DNA of 19,308 nucleotides from Temnopleurus reevesii (Eukaryota; Echinodermata; Echinoidea; Temnopleuroida; Temnopleuridae). Each line of letters begins with the position of its first letter. Within the stretch, counting starts at the first letter, position 1. Below the pieces are notes generated by a model. That model made no database searches, was not told the DNA's origin, and saw only the letters and a program-made list of their open reading frames with translations. Below are positions 1 through 8,570 of this stretch, in pieces. The position numbers and the translations under genes are program-made. Where the stretch lies: the NCBI GenBank assembly GCA_036244855.1, contig BQKZ01000727.1, positions 33,127-52,434 of the forward strand, in the 5' to 3' direction.

Positions 1-238
1 TGCTCACCACCCCCTTTCTTAATCTATTTATCCCTCTATCTATTCCCCCTCTCACCTTCAACTTCAATTAGCTGTCCTCCCAGTCGTTCACCCTCTTACC
101 ACCCCATACCATCTTCCCTGACGCAGAGCACATAACAGCTTCAGGTTACGCCGAATGTGAATGCTGTAATCAAGAGCTAGCAGATTTGAATTACCCTGAT
201 ACATTATCCGGCCGCAGTGAAGCCCTCCAAAGCCCTAA

Positions 239-382
239 CAAGATATCCTATACCAAATTAACCCGTCGCGTCCATTTTCTATGCCCTCATTTTCACCTTT
301 TGTTTCTTTCCCTTTTTCCCTTTTAGCTGTTGTTTTTTTCCTTTTATTCTTCCCTTTATCGCCCCCTCCTTTCGCCCACGTA
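239..382 (+). repeat. Pyrimidine-rich dispersed repeat, copy 1
   Basis: Opens with AAGATATCCTATACCAAATT and runs into a T/C-rich stretch with a CCCCCTCCTTT block. The same order (AAGATATTCTATACCACATT, then TTTC-rich DNA, then CCCCCTCCTTTTG) recurs at 1189-1322, so this is a diverged direct repeat about 950 bp away. The short frames over it are low-complexity Ser/Phe/Pro peptides and I do not count them as genes. The SINE-like tRNA head starts just downstream, so this could be part of a composite repeat. Family unknown. Confidence 0.55.
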
Positions 383-390
383 AATCTGTG

Positions 391-735
391 GAAGCGCCGC
401 GGCATAGTGGTTCTGACTCTCACCTCTCAACTAGAGGGTCAGTGGTTCGAATCTCGCCCATGGTGTAAACTTCCTTTAGCAAGAAATGTATTCGCACCGT
501 GCTGCTGCACCCAACCCTGGTGTTTAAATGGGTACCTCATATGAAGTGAAGGTTGTCGTCGCCACCATGACCTAGGTTGGCATTGTGGAAGCTAACCAGG
601 GAGCTATGGAACACAACGATGTGCGGTTGTTATTGTTATGTATCCGATGACGGGGGTATAATAATAATGTTAGAGCACTTTAGGCCGTATAGCAAAAGTG
701 CCATAAAAGAAACAATATTATTATGATTTATTATT
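391..735 (+). mobile_element. tRNA-derived SINE
   Basis: The 5' part looks like a decayed tRNA gene. A weak A-box (TAGTGGTTCTG, 405-415) is followed at normal spacing by a good B-box (GGTTCGAATCT, 444-454), the internal RNA polymerase III promoter. The body follows: a CTGCACCCAACCCTGG segment near 502-520 matches CTGCACTCAACCCAGG at 14408, and a GGTATAATAATAATG segment near 655-668 matches the tail region of the element at 18276. This order (tRNA head, unrelated body, A/T-rich trinucleotide tail) is that of a SINE. The T-stem pairs poorly, which argues against a functional tRNA. Both ends are approximate because I could not fix a target-site duplication. Confidence 0.7.
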
Positions 736-835
736 AACTCCGATGTCGTTATGCGAATTTGGGGGCAGTAAACTATTGTGCACAAAACAAAAGCTTGTTT
801 CGTTTACGCGTGCTCATTAACTAAAATATTTCATC

Positions 836-990
836 CCTCTCTCTCTCTTTTCTTTCTTATAATTCGTTCTCATATCAATCGCAAACACACCCACACACAT
901 ACACACGTTCTATATTTCTTTCTGTCTCTTTCTCTCGCACACACACAGACACACACACATACACACAAACATACTCACGCACATGCACAA
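836..990 (+). repeat. CT/CA microsatellite
   Basis: A CT-rich stretch (CCCTCTCTCTCTC) is followed by interrupted (CA)n from about 882 to 990, with CT-rich DNA between. A short Thr/His-rich open frame here (778-1053) is produced by the dinucleotide repeat and is not a gene. Confidence 0.9.
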
Positions 991-1188
991 GACCATACAT
1001 TCAAAGTAACATGTATTTTTTTTAGAATCATCGATGAACTATATAACAGTTAAGACTCACCTCTTCTATCTCTTTGAAACTGTGTGTGTGATTTGCACTT
1101 CAGACGACATCAATCGCTTTGAACGAGAAACATTTTGTATAAAGGTGATTAACTTTATAGACAGATATGGTTACAAAAGGAAATGGAC

Positions 1189-1322
1189 AAGATATTCTAT
1201 ACCACATTAAACTATTCAATCCATTTCCGCTGCCCCCATTTCGTCATAATTGGACCCATTTCCCCTAAGTTTCAGTTTTTCTTTCATTTCTCCTTCTGCT
1301 CCCCCTCCTTTTGTTTTTGCCC
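1189..1322 (+). repeat. Pyrimidine-rich dispersed repeat, copy 2
   Basis: Second copy of the repeat at 239-382, in the same orientation, with a conserved start and a diverged T/C-rich interior. It lies inside a 156-codon open frame (1183-1653). That frame therefore begins in repeat DNA, which argues against it being a gene. The 1323-1892 interval beyond it holds nothing I recognise. Confidence 0.5.
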
Positions 1323-1892
1323 GAATCAGAAAAGTGGCGTACGATGGTTATACATTTCCCATAATTGCTTAAAAAAAAGTTTTGGGGTGCCAAACTTTTG
1401 TCCACACAAAGACGCCCTCACACGGAAACAGTCATGCGCAACTTGGGCCGCATACTTCGAATGCATTCCGAACAAAATACGATGCTCCAAAACAGTTCTT
1501 TGCAAAATGATAAAACAGGGGGTTCCGAATCTTTCAGATATCACAGCAAATGATGTTGTCAGAGTCTCATATATCATTCTAAAAAGTTGGAGGGTAGTTC
1601 GCCTAAGACTGGGCAATATGTACTGTCCACATATATGTCCAAGTTCGTCATAGCCTATAAATAACTATTAGCTTAAAAATTATCCAACTTCTGGTGAAAA
1701 CGCAACACTCGAACATAATCCTTTTAAAACAATAGTTATGTGGACGTGATTTTACCCATTGTTGAGTAATTTTGCCCGACGTTTTAAGATTGCGATCATA
1801 CTCTCTGTGCAACATTTATATTTCTGAGCGAGTGGTGAGGAAAACGGGGAATTCAATCTTTCGCGTGTCTTCTTAATTACGAGAAGGAGAAC

Positions 1893-2589
1893 AATATTAT
1901 TCCAGGGCTTTGCATCATCTATCTACGTATACAAGCGTCAGATCCACCTGATACCCCAATGAAGATTCTGCACACTTAGGAATGAAGGTGCAACATTGCA
2001 CCTCTATAGAGGCAAACAAAGAAGTAACACTAGGAGTACTTGTTGTGCAATTTTTAACCGCCATAGGGGCAAACAAAAATAATGGAACACTGGGAGGACC
2101 TTTATGGTGCAATATTGTTCCTGCTTCGTAAAAAATAAATCCACTACAAAAGGTATGATTTTGCATTGTGCAGAGTGCTGGGATAATTCGAGTCCGCGTC
2201 TTTGAGAATGTGGGATTGCTTGGTTCTGGTATAATCGACCGTGCCACCCTCCTCTGCATGATAATTAAACAATAGCGACTTTAAAAGAAAAAAAAATACT
2301 CTATAATACAACGCAGTGCTATTTGCACTGATTTGAGGCTGTCAAAAGGTACAATAGTACATCCTTTCCGGTAGTTTGCATCGATCCCTTAATGTACATT
2401 TGTTTTTGTTTGTTTGTTGTTTTTTGTTGTTGTTTTTTTTTTGCTGAGCCTGTGGAATAAAAAAAGTGATATCGAGCACCTTTTTTCGAGTTTTGCCGGA
2501 GAATGCACTCTTCCGCGAAGGTTTGCACCTCTGTATGCATTTTTTTTTCTTGGTGTACACGAGAAAGGGGGAAAAACCTAAACATCATG
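1893..2589 (+). repeat. Tandem array unit 1
   Basis: First of three head-to-tail copies, each marked by TTATTCCAGGG (here at 1898) and then a TCTACGTA/CGTCAGATCC segment. It also has the blocks AACACTGGGAGGACCTTT, CAGAGTGCTGGGATAATTCG and CAAAAGGTACAATAGTAC, in the same order as unit 2. A local repeat of about 70 bp (two GGCAAACAAA...AACACT blocks near 2013 and 2069) makes it longer than the matching part of unit 2. Its CACTACAAAAGGTATG site at 2143-2158 is the empty version of the site occupied by the MITE in unit 2. Confidence 0.75.
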
Positions 2590-3407
2590 AATGTTATTCC
2601 AGGGTTTCGCATCCCCTATCTACGTAAGAACGCCATACGTCAGATCCGGCTGAAAATCCTTCAGGGATCGATTATGCACACTTAAGAATGAAGATAAATG
2701 CAACACTGGGAGTACCTTTCTGGGGGCAATGTTGCGTCTGTGTGGCAAAAAGTTCAACTACAAAACAGGCGTGCACCGTGGGGGGCTTTGGGGGCGCTAG
2801 CTCCCCGGGTCAGAGCAAGGGGGCGCCAAAATTTGATTACCAAAAGAGCTTTATAAGGGGGCGCCAAAACGTCGAAAGGGGGCGCCAAATTTGAGATGAT
2901 GACCTTTTTTTTTCTTTGCTTGTCAGCTCAGCCGGGAGGGGCATGGGGGGGGGGGCGCCAAATTTGTGCTCAGCCCTCTGGGTATATCAAAATCCTGGGT
3001 GCGCGCCTGCAAAAGGTATAAGTTTACATTCTGCAGAGTGCTCAGAGAATTTGAGCCCGTGCCTTTGAGAATATGGGAGTGCTTGGTTCTAGCATAACCG
3101 ATTGTGTCACGCTCCATTTAAAGATATCAAACAATTACCCCATAATACAACGCGGTTCCACTTAAGACTGTCAGAAGGTACAATATTGCACCCTTTTTAA
3201 TAGTTTGGAACGATCCCGTTATGTTCTTCCCTTGCCTTTTTTCTATGTTTTTTTCGCTAAGAGTGTAGAAATGGGTGAAATTTTGCACCTTTTCGAGCTT
3301 TGCCGTAGATTGCACTTTTCGCGAAGGTTTACACCTTATGTGCACATTTTATTCACCTTTTATTTTCGTGCTGCGTATGAGAAGGGGAAAATAACTTAAA
3401 TATCATG
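2590..3407 (+). repeat. Tandem array unit 2, carrying a MITE
   Basis: Second copy of the array unit: TTATTCCAGGG at 2595, then AACACTGGGAGTACCTTT, CAGAGTGCTCAGAGAATTTG, CAGAAGGTACAATATTGCAC and a GAGAAGGGGAAAATAA end that matches the end of unit 1. The distance to the next copy is 818 bp, against 697 bp between units 1 and 2. The excess is due to the 244-bp element at 2766-3009, partly offset by the extra internal duplication in unit 1. No protein can be assigned. Confidence 0.75.
2766..3009 (+). mobile_element. GC-rich MITE with 5-bp target duplication, copy 1
   Basis: A 244-bp element with terminal inverted repeats: CAGGCGTGCACC on the left and GGGTGCGCGCCTG on the right. It is flanked by the direct repeat CAAAA (2761-2765 and 3010-3014), and tandem unit 1 shows the single-copy empty site at 2147-2151. 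The interior has repeated GGGGGCGCCAAA motifs (about 2818, 2857, 2879 and 2950) and an 11-G run at 2945. It has no coding capacity, so it is non-autonomous. A 5-bp duplication is known for Transib elements and for some hAT lineages; with CAGGCGCGCACCCAGG-type ends I lean towards a hAT-like relative, which is inference. Confidence 0.85.
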
Positions 3408-3485
3408 AATGTTATTCCAGGGTTTCGCATTCCCGATCTACGTACAAGCGTCATGCGTCAGATTCGCCTGCCAATCCTACGAGGG
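3408..3485 (+). repeat. Tandem array unit 3, partial
   Basis: Starts with ATCATGAATGTTATTCCAGG and the TCTACGTACAAGCGTCA segment like the other units, then the similarity stops near 3485. About 100 bp further on lies the family A fold-back element at 3586. The array is therefore truncated on this side. Confidence 0.65.
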
Positions 3486-3585
3486 CTCTGGCGATCAAAT
3501 TAACATCAAGTGTGTGAGACAGTCGAGTTAGAAAACGACTACCCGATGATGCGTTTTGCGTCATTGCTGTCCAGACGTAGACCCA

Positions 3586-3842
3586 AAGGCTGACTCACAC
3601 CATTGCGTTTTAGTCTGCGTCTGCCAAGCATTTTTGAAAAATTGACATAACACTTCATGGGATCATAATTGAATTGCGCTGATCAGACGGTGGACTGACG
3701 TTCGGGTTGTTGTCAACCGGACGCGAGCCGATAGTCAGTCCATCGTCTGATCCGCGTATTTGCGCGCCCAGTTATCGAGTGCTTTCAATTTTCCAAATGC
3801 TGGGCCGACGCAGCCTAATTCGGAAAGGTGTGAGTCAGCCTT
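3586..3842. mobile_element. Family A fold-back MITE, copy 1
   Basis: Nearly the whole 257 bp folds back. The outer ends read AAGGCTGACTCACACC and its reverse complement GGTGTGAGTCAGCCTT. An inner pair, TCAGACGGTGGACTGACG and AGTCAGTCCATCGTCTGA, lies near the centre. The copies at 10231 and 10505 share the same layout. It has no coding capacity. Flanking bases (CA and AA) give no clear target duplication. The transposase family is unknown. Confidence 0.85.
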
Positions 3843-3985
3843 AACTCCCCCACCGACATTGAATTACGATGGATGTTCTAGCCTTGAACTGAGATATGTA
3901 AATGATGTTAATAAAGGCTTCCAATACTGTTTTCAAACAATTTAACGATTCGATCATTCAACTTTGCCAAGTTCACGCTTGTCAT

Positions 3986-4112
3986 CCTTAGGGGTGCAGC
4001 TGCTTGTCCAGAAGCTACACCCTTAAGGGTGGAAATATACCACCTCTACTGCTGAAGGGTGCATAATATAGAAATATGCACCCTCATGGAGTTATGTACA
4101 ATTGAGGGTGTA
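3986..4112. repeat. Cluster of AGGGTG palindromes
   Basis: AGGGTG(C/T)A-type motifs occur in alternating orientation. They include an exact 14-bp palindrome CACCCTTAAGGGTG (4018-4031) and a stem GGGTGCATA/TATGCACCC (4057-4065 with 4075-4083, 9-nt loop). Outer copies are AGGGGTGCAGCT near 3990 and GAGGGTGTATA near 4102. This may be a small fold-back element or a decayed relative of the TGCAA-rich array at 1893-3485; neither is shown. Confidence 0.6.
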
Positions 4113-4149
4113 TAGCCCAACCGTACGTGTTGCTATTATACCAGCATCA

Positions 4150-4520
4150 GTCTGCATCCTGCTTTCTTAGTATGCAAGTAATAGAGTCAGCGATGATTTC
4201 ATAATGATGTATTGGGACAGATATGAATGTCTAAAAAAAAATACTAATTACGATCTCCCTTTTTTTCTTTTATCTCTCATTTTGCATTCAGCTTCAAATG
4301 TGAACGACCCCGGGCTTAACAAAAAGCGGTCCCCAGACTCGTTGCCAAACATGAAGCAAACACCGTTCATCCAGAACACCATTCTTATACCAAGTGTTTC
4401 CTCAATAGGCGCTTTAGACCCTGATTACTGGACGTCCCGATCCAATTTCGACCCAATTTTATTCGCCGGAGCCGTGTAAAGAAGAAAGGAAATGGCGGCT
4501 CAATTCAGCGGAATCGGTCT
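4150..4520 (+). repeat. 0.4-kb tandem duplication, copy 1
   Basis: Direct repeat of 4605-4995, with strong similarity from AGCTTCAAATGTGAACGACC (4290) to GGAATCGG (about 4517) and weaker similarity upstream. An open frame (4204-4479) crosses it, and a pyrimidine tract ending TTTTGCATTCAG at 4291 resembles a splice acceptor. However, the second copy differs by one inserted base near 4796 and by two missing bases near 4860, which breaks the frame on both strands. I therefore read it as a non-coding repeat or an old dead exon. Confidence 0.75.
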
Positions 4521-4604
4521 GCGTGAAGTTATGCGAAATTTAAACCGATAAGGTGCACAATATTATTCAACTGACATGCATGTTCCATAATTTTTACACA
4601 ATAT

Positions 4605-4995
4605 TGAGTAAAATCTTACCCATCCTTAGAATGTAGGCAATGACCAGCGCTGACTTCATAGTGACTTATTGGGCCAGATATATGTGAACGAGTCATTCAA
4701 AGAACGACTAAACGTGATCCAACGCATCATATCCATCTTTCGTACACTATATTCGTCTTCAACAAGCTTCAAATGTGAACGACCCCGTGCTTCCAAAAAA
4801 AGAAGTGCCCAGACTCGTTGTCAAACTCGAAGCAAACACCATTCATCCAGAACACCACTCTAACCAAGTGTTTCCTCAATAGGCACTTTACACCCTGAAT
4901 ACTGGTAGTCCCGATCCAATCTCGACCCAATTTTATTCGCCAGAATCGTGTTAAGAAGAAAGGAAATGACGGCTCAAATTCAACGGAATCGGGCT
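4605..4995 (+). repeat. 0.4-kb tandem duplication, copy 2
   Basis: Second copy of 4150-4520, offset by about 457-475 bp. The acceptor-like tract of copy 1 is replaced here by CTTCAACAAG, without a long pyrimidine run. A 121-codon minus-strand frame covers it (4769-5134), but the equivalent minus frame in copy 1 contains a stop and a 2-base shift. The frame is not conserved and is probably chance. Confidence 0.75.
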
Positions 4996-5699
4996 TCGCG
5001 ATAGAAATGAACGATTTCCTAATTGCAGATATCATGCACTTTTTGTATTGTGAAGGTTTTACTTCGGGTAGATATAACACATTAAAAATAGTCCCGGAGT
5101 AAAAATTTCTTATCATGTTAAAAAAAAAAATCAATTTTGTGAATGAACCGGGTTTCTTTTTCGTTCCTGACTCCTAATTGGTAACTGATAATCCCCATCA
5201 TGTCAGAAAAAAAAATTGGGGGAGGGGTAATTTCATTATAGACCTACCACGATCTTTGATATTATGTAAGTAATAAGAAAATATTGCTAGTCTACCTAAC
5301 ACACCATTTAAACATTTAAAATGCACAGACCGAGGCACATTTTAACAGATCATGATTGAGGCAGCTGTTTCTCATCATTTATCATCGAGAGAAATAAAGC
5401 TCAGGCAATTAACTTGACAGTTGGTAATGGGAGATAATAAAAGAGCTAGGATGAGCATATTTCAGTGAGATCGTAAATTCTCTAAATAACTAATGATTAA
5501 CGAGTGAATAAATAGAAAATAAATTATCCATTCTGTTTAAGTCACTGATGAAAATTCTTCACACAAAAGTTTAAAAACCAAAGGACAGGTGCATATTTCA
5601 ATAGAAAAATAATGACACCATTAAGATATCATTAATAATTTCCCTTCAAATAAATACAGGCATTATTTTGAAATAATACTGGGCTGAGATCGTGTGTGT
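4996..5699. other. AT-rich stretch without recognised features
   Basis: Unique-looking AT-rich DNA with short A/T runs, for example A-runs near 5120 and 5212. There is no significant open frame, repeat or RNA gene that I can identify. A short GTGTGTGTATGTATACATG stretch begins at 5693. Confidence 0.6.
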
Positions 5700-5729
5700 G
5701 TATGTATACATGCCTAAGTGGCGTGAGTA

Positions 5730-5990
5730 ATTTGTAGCCTTTTAAGTTTAATTTATTGTAAGTTAATTTATTTTAGTTCAATTTAATGTCTATATGTTTT
5801 CTGTCTGTATTTTTATGTGTGAATTTCTACTTTGTTTGATTTTATTTTGCTTATGTTTATTTCGTTTTCACTCTGTAATTGTTTTATATCACGGCCTCGC
5901 TGAAAAACAGCTTGTAGCTGAGTGCGGGCACAATTTTATAATATTTTGTTTTTACCGTGAATAAATAAAGTCACCCAACCAACCAACCAA
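5730..5990 (+). mobile_element. Probable non-LTR retrotransposon (LINE) 3' end
   Basis: T/A-rich DNA leads to a GC-richer segment with the small hairpin CAGCT-TGT-AGCTG (5908-5920). This is followed by AATAAATAAAG (5960-5970) and a short tail of CCAA repeats (5974-5990). A stem-loop plus a short tandem-repeat tail is typical of CR1/L2-type LINE 3' ends, where reverse transcriptase recognises the RNA. No reverse transcriptase fragment is present, so the copy would be strongly 5'-truncated. The call rests on architecture only, and the left boundary is arbitrary. Confidence 0.45.
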
Positions 5991-7513
5991 AGACAATGAA
6001 TTTATGCGTTACTTTACTTTCGTGTATTCGACCTCGCTTTTTACTCCGGCTTTTCTACCTGAACTACAAACTCTTTCTAAACACTTTGCAAATGTTTTTA
6101 TTTCTAAGACGATCAACTGTGGCTGATTTAGCCATTTTGATTTAATCTGAGGTTATTTTGACATTTAATAGAGTATCATTTCGATCGCGACATTTCATAT
6201 TAATCCTCTGATAAAATCAACGCGGTTTATTTGGGGTTAATAGAGGCCAGACAGTATTATTATGAACCCCACTGTGAACATAATAAATATAAAGTAGGAG
6301 AAAAGAAATAACTGCCCATTGTTCTGTAAGACAACCTTATTTCGCTCCTCTGCTATTCTGCATAAACACGGAAAAGAGTGTTGCACGGATAATTACACGT
6401 CTCGCAGTGAATACAATGTTTCCAAACGAAATGTGTGTTGTTACCAAGCCTGAAAGTCTGAAAGCCTGAATTTGCCCATCTGGGTCACTGAATATTCCAT
6501 AAGATTTGGAAAATCATTTCTATCATTATTTCTGCAGACAGATTTTTAAGACATGTTATAATTTCCTTAGATTCTAAGCAAATTATCCATAACATACTGT
6601 CTTCAAGCAGAATTAGAGACACATTACATATTATGTCAGTATTTTTCCCACGGGGAATTGTCCTCATACTGCTATCAAGGAATTTATTTTTCCTATTAAT
6701 ACATATTAATATTCCTGGGTAGAATGCAATCAAATATAAAATATTTACTTGCTGAAAAAAATAAAACAGTTAGTCGGCGTAGATTAAAGGTATTTCCCTC
6801 CTCTATCAAAGCCATTGAGAATCTGTCATTCATTTCATCCGTCAATTTTTTTTTGCTGGTTTCGTCCACAGTGTGCATTTGATCTGTATTCATTGGAATG
6901 CACCGATTGCAATAACAGATTAGGTCAATCCTGACCTTGTGATTGCTTGATTTCACTTCAAGCAGTCAAGTTTGAATTCGAGATCTCTATCATGGGTATA
7001 GAAAACTTAATCCTTGAAAGTCGGCATGATCCCACATCAGGAGTTAGAAGGATGTGTTTCAATTTTACTTCAATTATATCCGCTTGTATTAACACCGCAG
7101 ATATATGCTGCTATGTGCCCCTATCTTCGACCTTCGAATTATGCTTTCCGTTTGCATTATGCGGAGTCGCTGTGGAGTCTGCTTAAAAATCATCGTATAA
7201 CATTGTTTTCATTTTCAAAAAATCCCAACAGCCAGATCCTAAATGCTACCTAAATTATGGGTATGTACATAAACTAAGCTTTGAGAATGATAGGCTTTAA
7301 ATTTAAAGTTTAAATCTCAAAGTGCAGAAATTCACAATATGACTTTCAAAGGCATACTGTGCATAAATAAAGTATAGTATACTTTATCAATCTTTATTGA
7401 TATATTGATAGTGCCTGTATTACTTTTTTTCTTTTTCTTTTTGCATTATTTAATGCTTTATCATCAATGATTTGACTTGATATTATATATTTTTTAGAAT
7501 GAAATAAAAAATG
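5991..7513. other. AT-rich stretch without recognised features
   Basis: No repeat pair, RNA gene or recognisable protein. Short frames on both strands (for example 6485-6733 and 6696-6956 on minus, 6947-7186 and 7014-7253 on plus) overlap one another, have no familiar motifs and look like chance frames in AT-rich DNA. This could be intergenic or intronic. Confidence 0.55.
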
Positions 7514-7590
7514 CAAGACAATGTCTTATTGTCAACTTCATCCGTCTAACCCTGGGTAAGACGGATGAATTCAACATCAGGCAAGCGCAT
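7514..7590 (+). repeat. Hairpin-bearing repeat, copy 1
   Basis: Begins AAGACAATGTC and contains a nearly continuous hairpin. An 11-bp stem TTCATCCGTCT/AGACGGATGAA (7537-7547 with 7559-7569) encloses ACCC-T-GGGT, so 33 nt fold with one A-A mismatch. Ends in AATTCAACATCAGG. A direct copy lies at 7789-7865. Confidence 0.75.
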
Positions 7591-7788
7591 TATTCTGTGT
7601 ATTTCGTAATAAACACGATATAATTAAGTCGAACGCCAATTCAATTCTCCTTTGCAACGCTATTCAAATCGGAACCGGCCTGTCATTGTTGTGTTCGCAC
7701 AGTCCAATACTCATCGTATATAGGGTTCTATTGTCCCATGACCCACTGTATTTTACGGAAATAGTTTATATCGTATTAAGTCAAAATG

Positions 7789-7865
7789 AAAGACAATGTC
7801 CTGATGTCAAATTCATCCCTCTAACCCTGTGTGAGACGGATGAATTCAGCACCAGGTACGCATAA
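7789..7865 (+). repeat. Hairpin-bearing repeat, copy 2
   Basis: Direct copy of 7514-7590, about 275 bp away. It has AAGACAATGTC, a TGTCAA segment, then the hairpin at 7810-7846 with outer stem AATTCATCC/GGATGAATT. The inner stem is weakened by ACCCTGTGT in place of ACCCTGGGT. The flanking AGACAATGTC and ATCAGG/ACCAGG blocks fix the direct orientation. The 200 bp between copies holds nothing I recognise. Confidence 0.75.
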
Positions 7866-8007
7866 TTATCCTATGATATGCAACACTATTAAACTGATAC
7901 AGTACGTCATTGCCTATATTTTCCGGCTAGTATCTGACTGAGACTGTGGAAGGAAGATGAATTATTACGCGTTGAAGGCTCGTTCGACCGGCTCTCGTCA
8001 CGTTTAC

Positions 8008-8134
8008 GCCCCGGTCACATAGGACCCCGGAAGCAACACGATTCACCCGACTCGTTGTTCTGAGGCAGTTAACTGTGAATTAACAACGAGTCGGGGTGAA
8101 TCGTGTTGCTTCCGGGTTCCTATGTGACCGGGGC
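8008..8134. mobile_element. Near-perfect fold-back element (CACATAG family), copy 1
   Basis: Two arms of about 52 bp (8008-8059 and 8082-8134) pair almost perfectly round a 22-nt centre. Outer end GCCCCGGTCACATAGGA, inner end ACTCGTTGTT. The element at 19030-19157 shares the GTCACATAG end and the AACACGA block, so this is a family of short palindromic elements rather than a single hairpin. Flanks read TTTAC and TTTAG, a possible but unproven target duplication. No coding capacity. Confidence 0.8.
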
Positions 8135-8337
8135 TTTAGAAACGAAGATGGAGATAAAAACCTCAGCTAACTTGGGATGAAATCATCCATAATTCACATC
8201 ACTTTACAGCGTGAACTCAACACCCCTCGCTTGTACTCAAACCAACCTAAATCAAAGCCAATCGATGAACACTGCAAGCCGTTTCTCACCGCTACATTTT
8301 AGAAAAGTTTGTGGATCTATGCTATGAATTGGTGAAT

Positions 8338-8367
8338 TAAACTTGAAACTTGAAACTTGAAACTTGA
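8338..8367 (+). repeat. Short heptamer tandem repeat (ACTTGAA)
   Basis: About four copies of ACTTGAA follow GAATTGGTGAATTA. Short tandem tails of this type are often left at the 3' end of LINE or SINE insertions, so the preceding 100 bp could be a truncated retroelement end. I see no other support for that. Confidence 0.65.
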
Positions 8368-8570
8368 TTTCCAATAATATCATATAAAGTCGCCAAGAAA
8401 CCATGATGTTAGGTGTGACGAGGAACGATGTACCAGCCAATAATTTTCCAATATGAATTAAACATTTTCCCGCTAGTCTGTTTGGCTTGTGCTTGTCGCG
8501 TCGTGAGTACACGTAAGCGTCTTCCCTGAGTTCGGATTTCGCAAAAGTTTCGTAATCATTTTATTTCCTC

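Noticed and set aside
391..470. Functional tRNA gene
   Set aside because: A B-box is present, but the A-box is weak, the T-stem does not pair and a SINE body follows; it is a SINE head.
882..990. CRISPR-like array
   Set aside because: It is a simple CA dinucleotide repeat; no regular repeat-spacer structure exists anywhere in the window.
1183..1653. Longest open frame, 156 codons on the plus strand
   Set aside because: It begins in a dispersed pyrimidine-rich repeat, has no recognisable domain, and is overlapped by another frame on the opposite strand; length is within chance for AT-rich DNA of this size.
4769..5134. 121-codon minus-strand frame
   Set aside because: The duplicated segment at 4150-4520 has a stop and a 2-base shift in the same frame, so the frame is not conserved.
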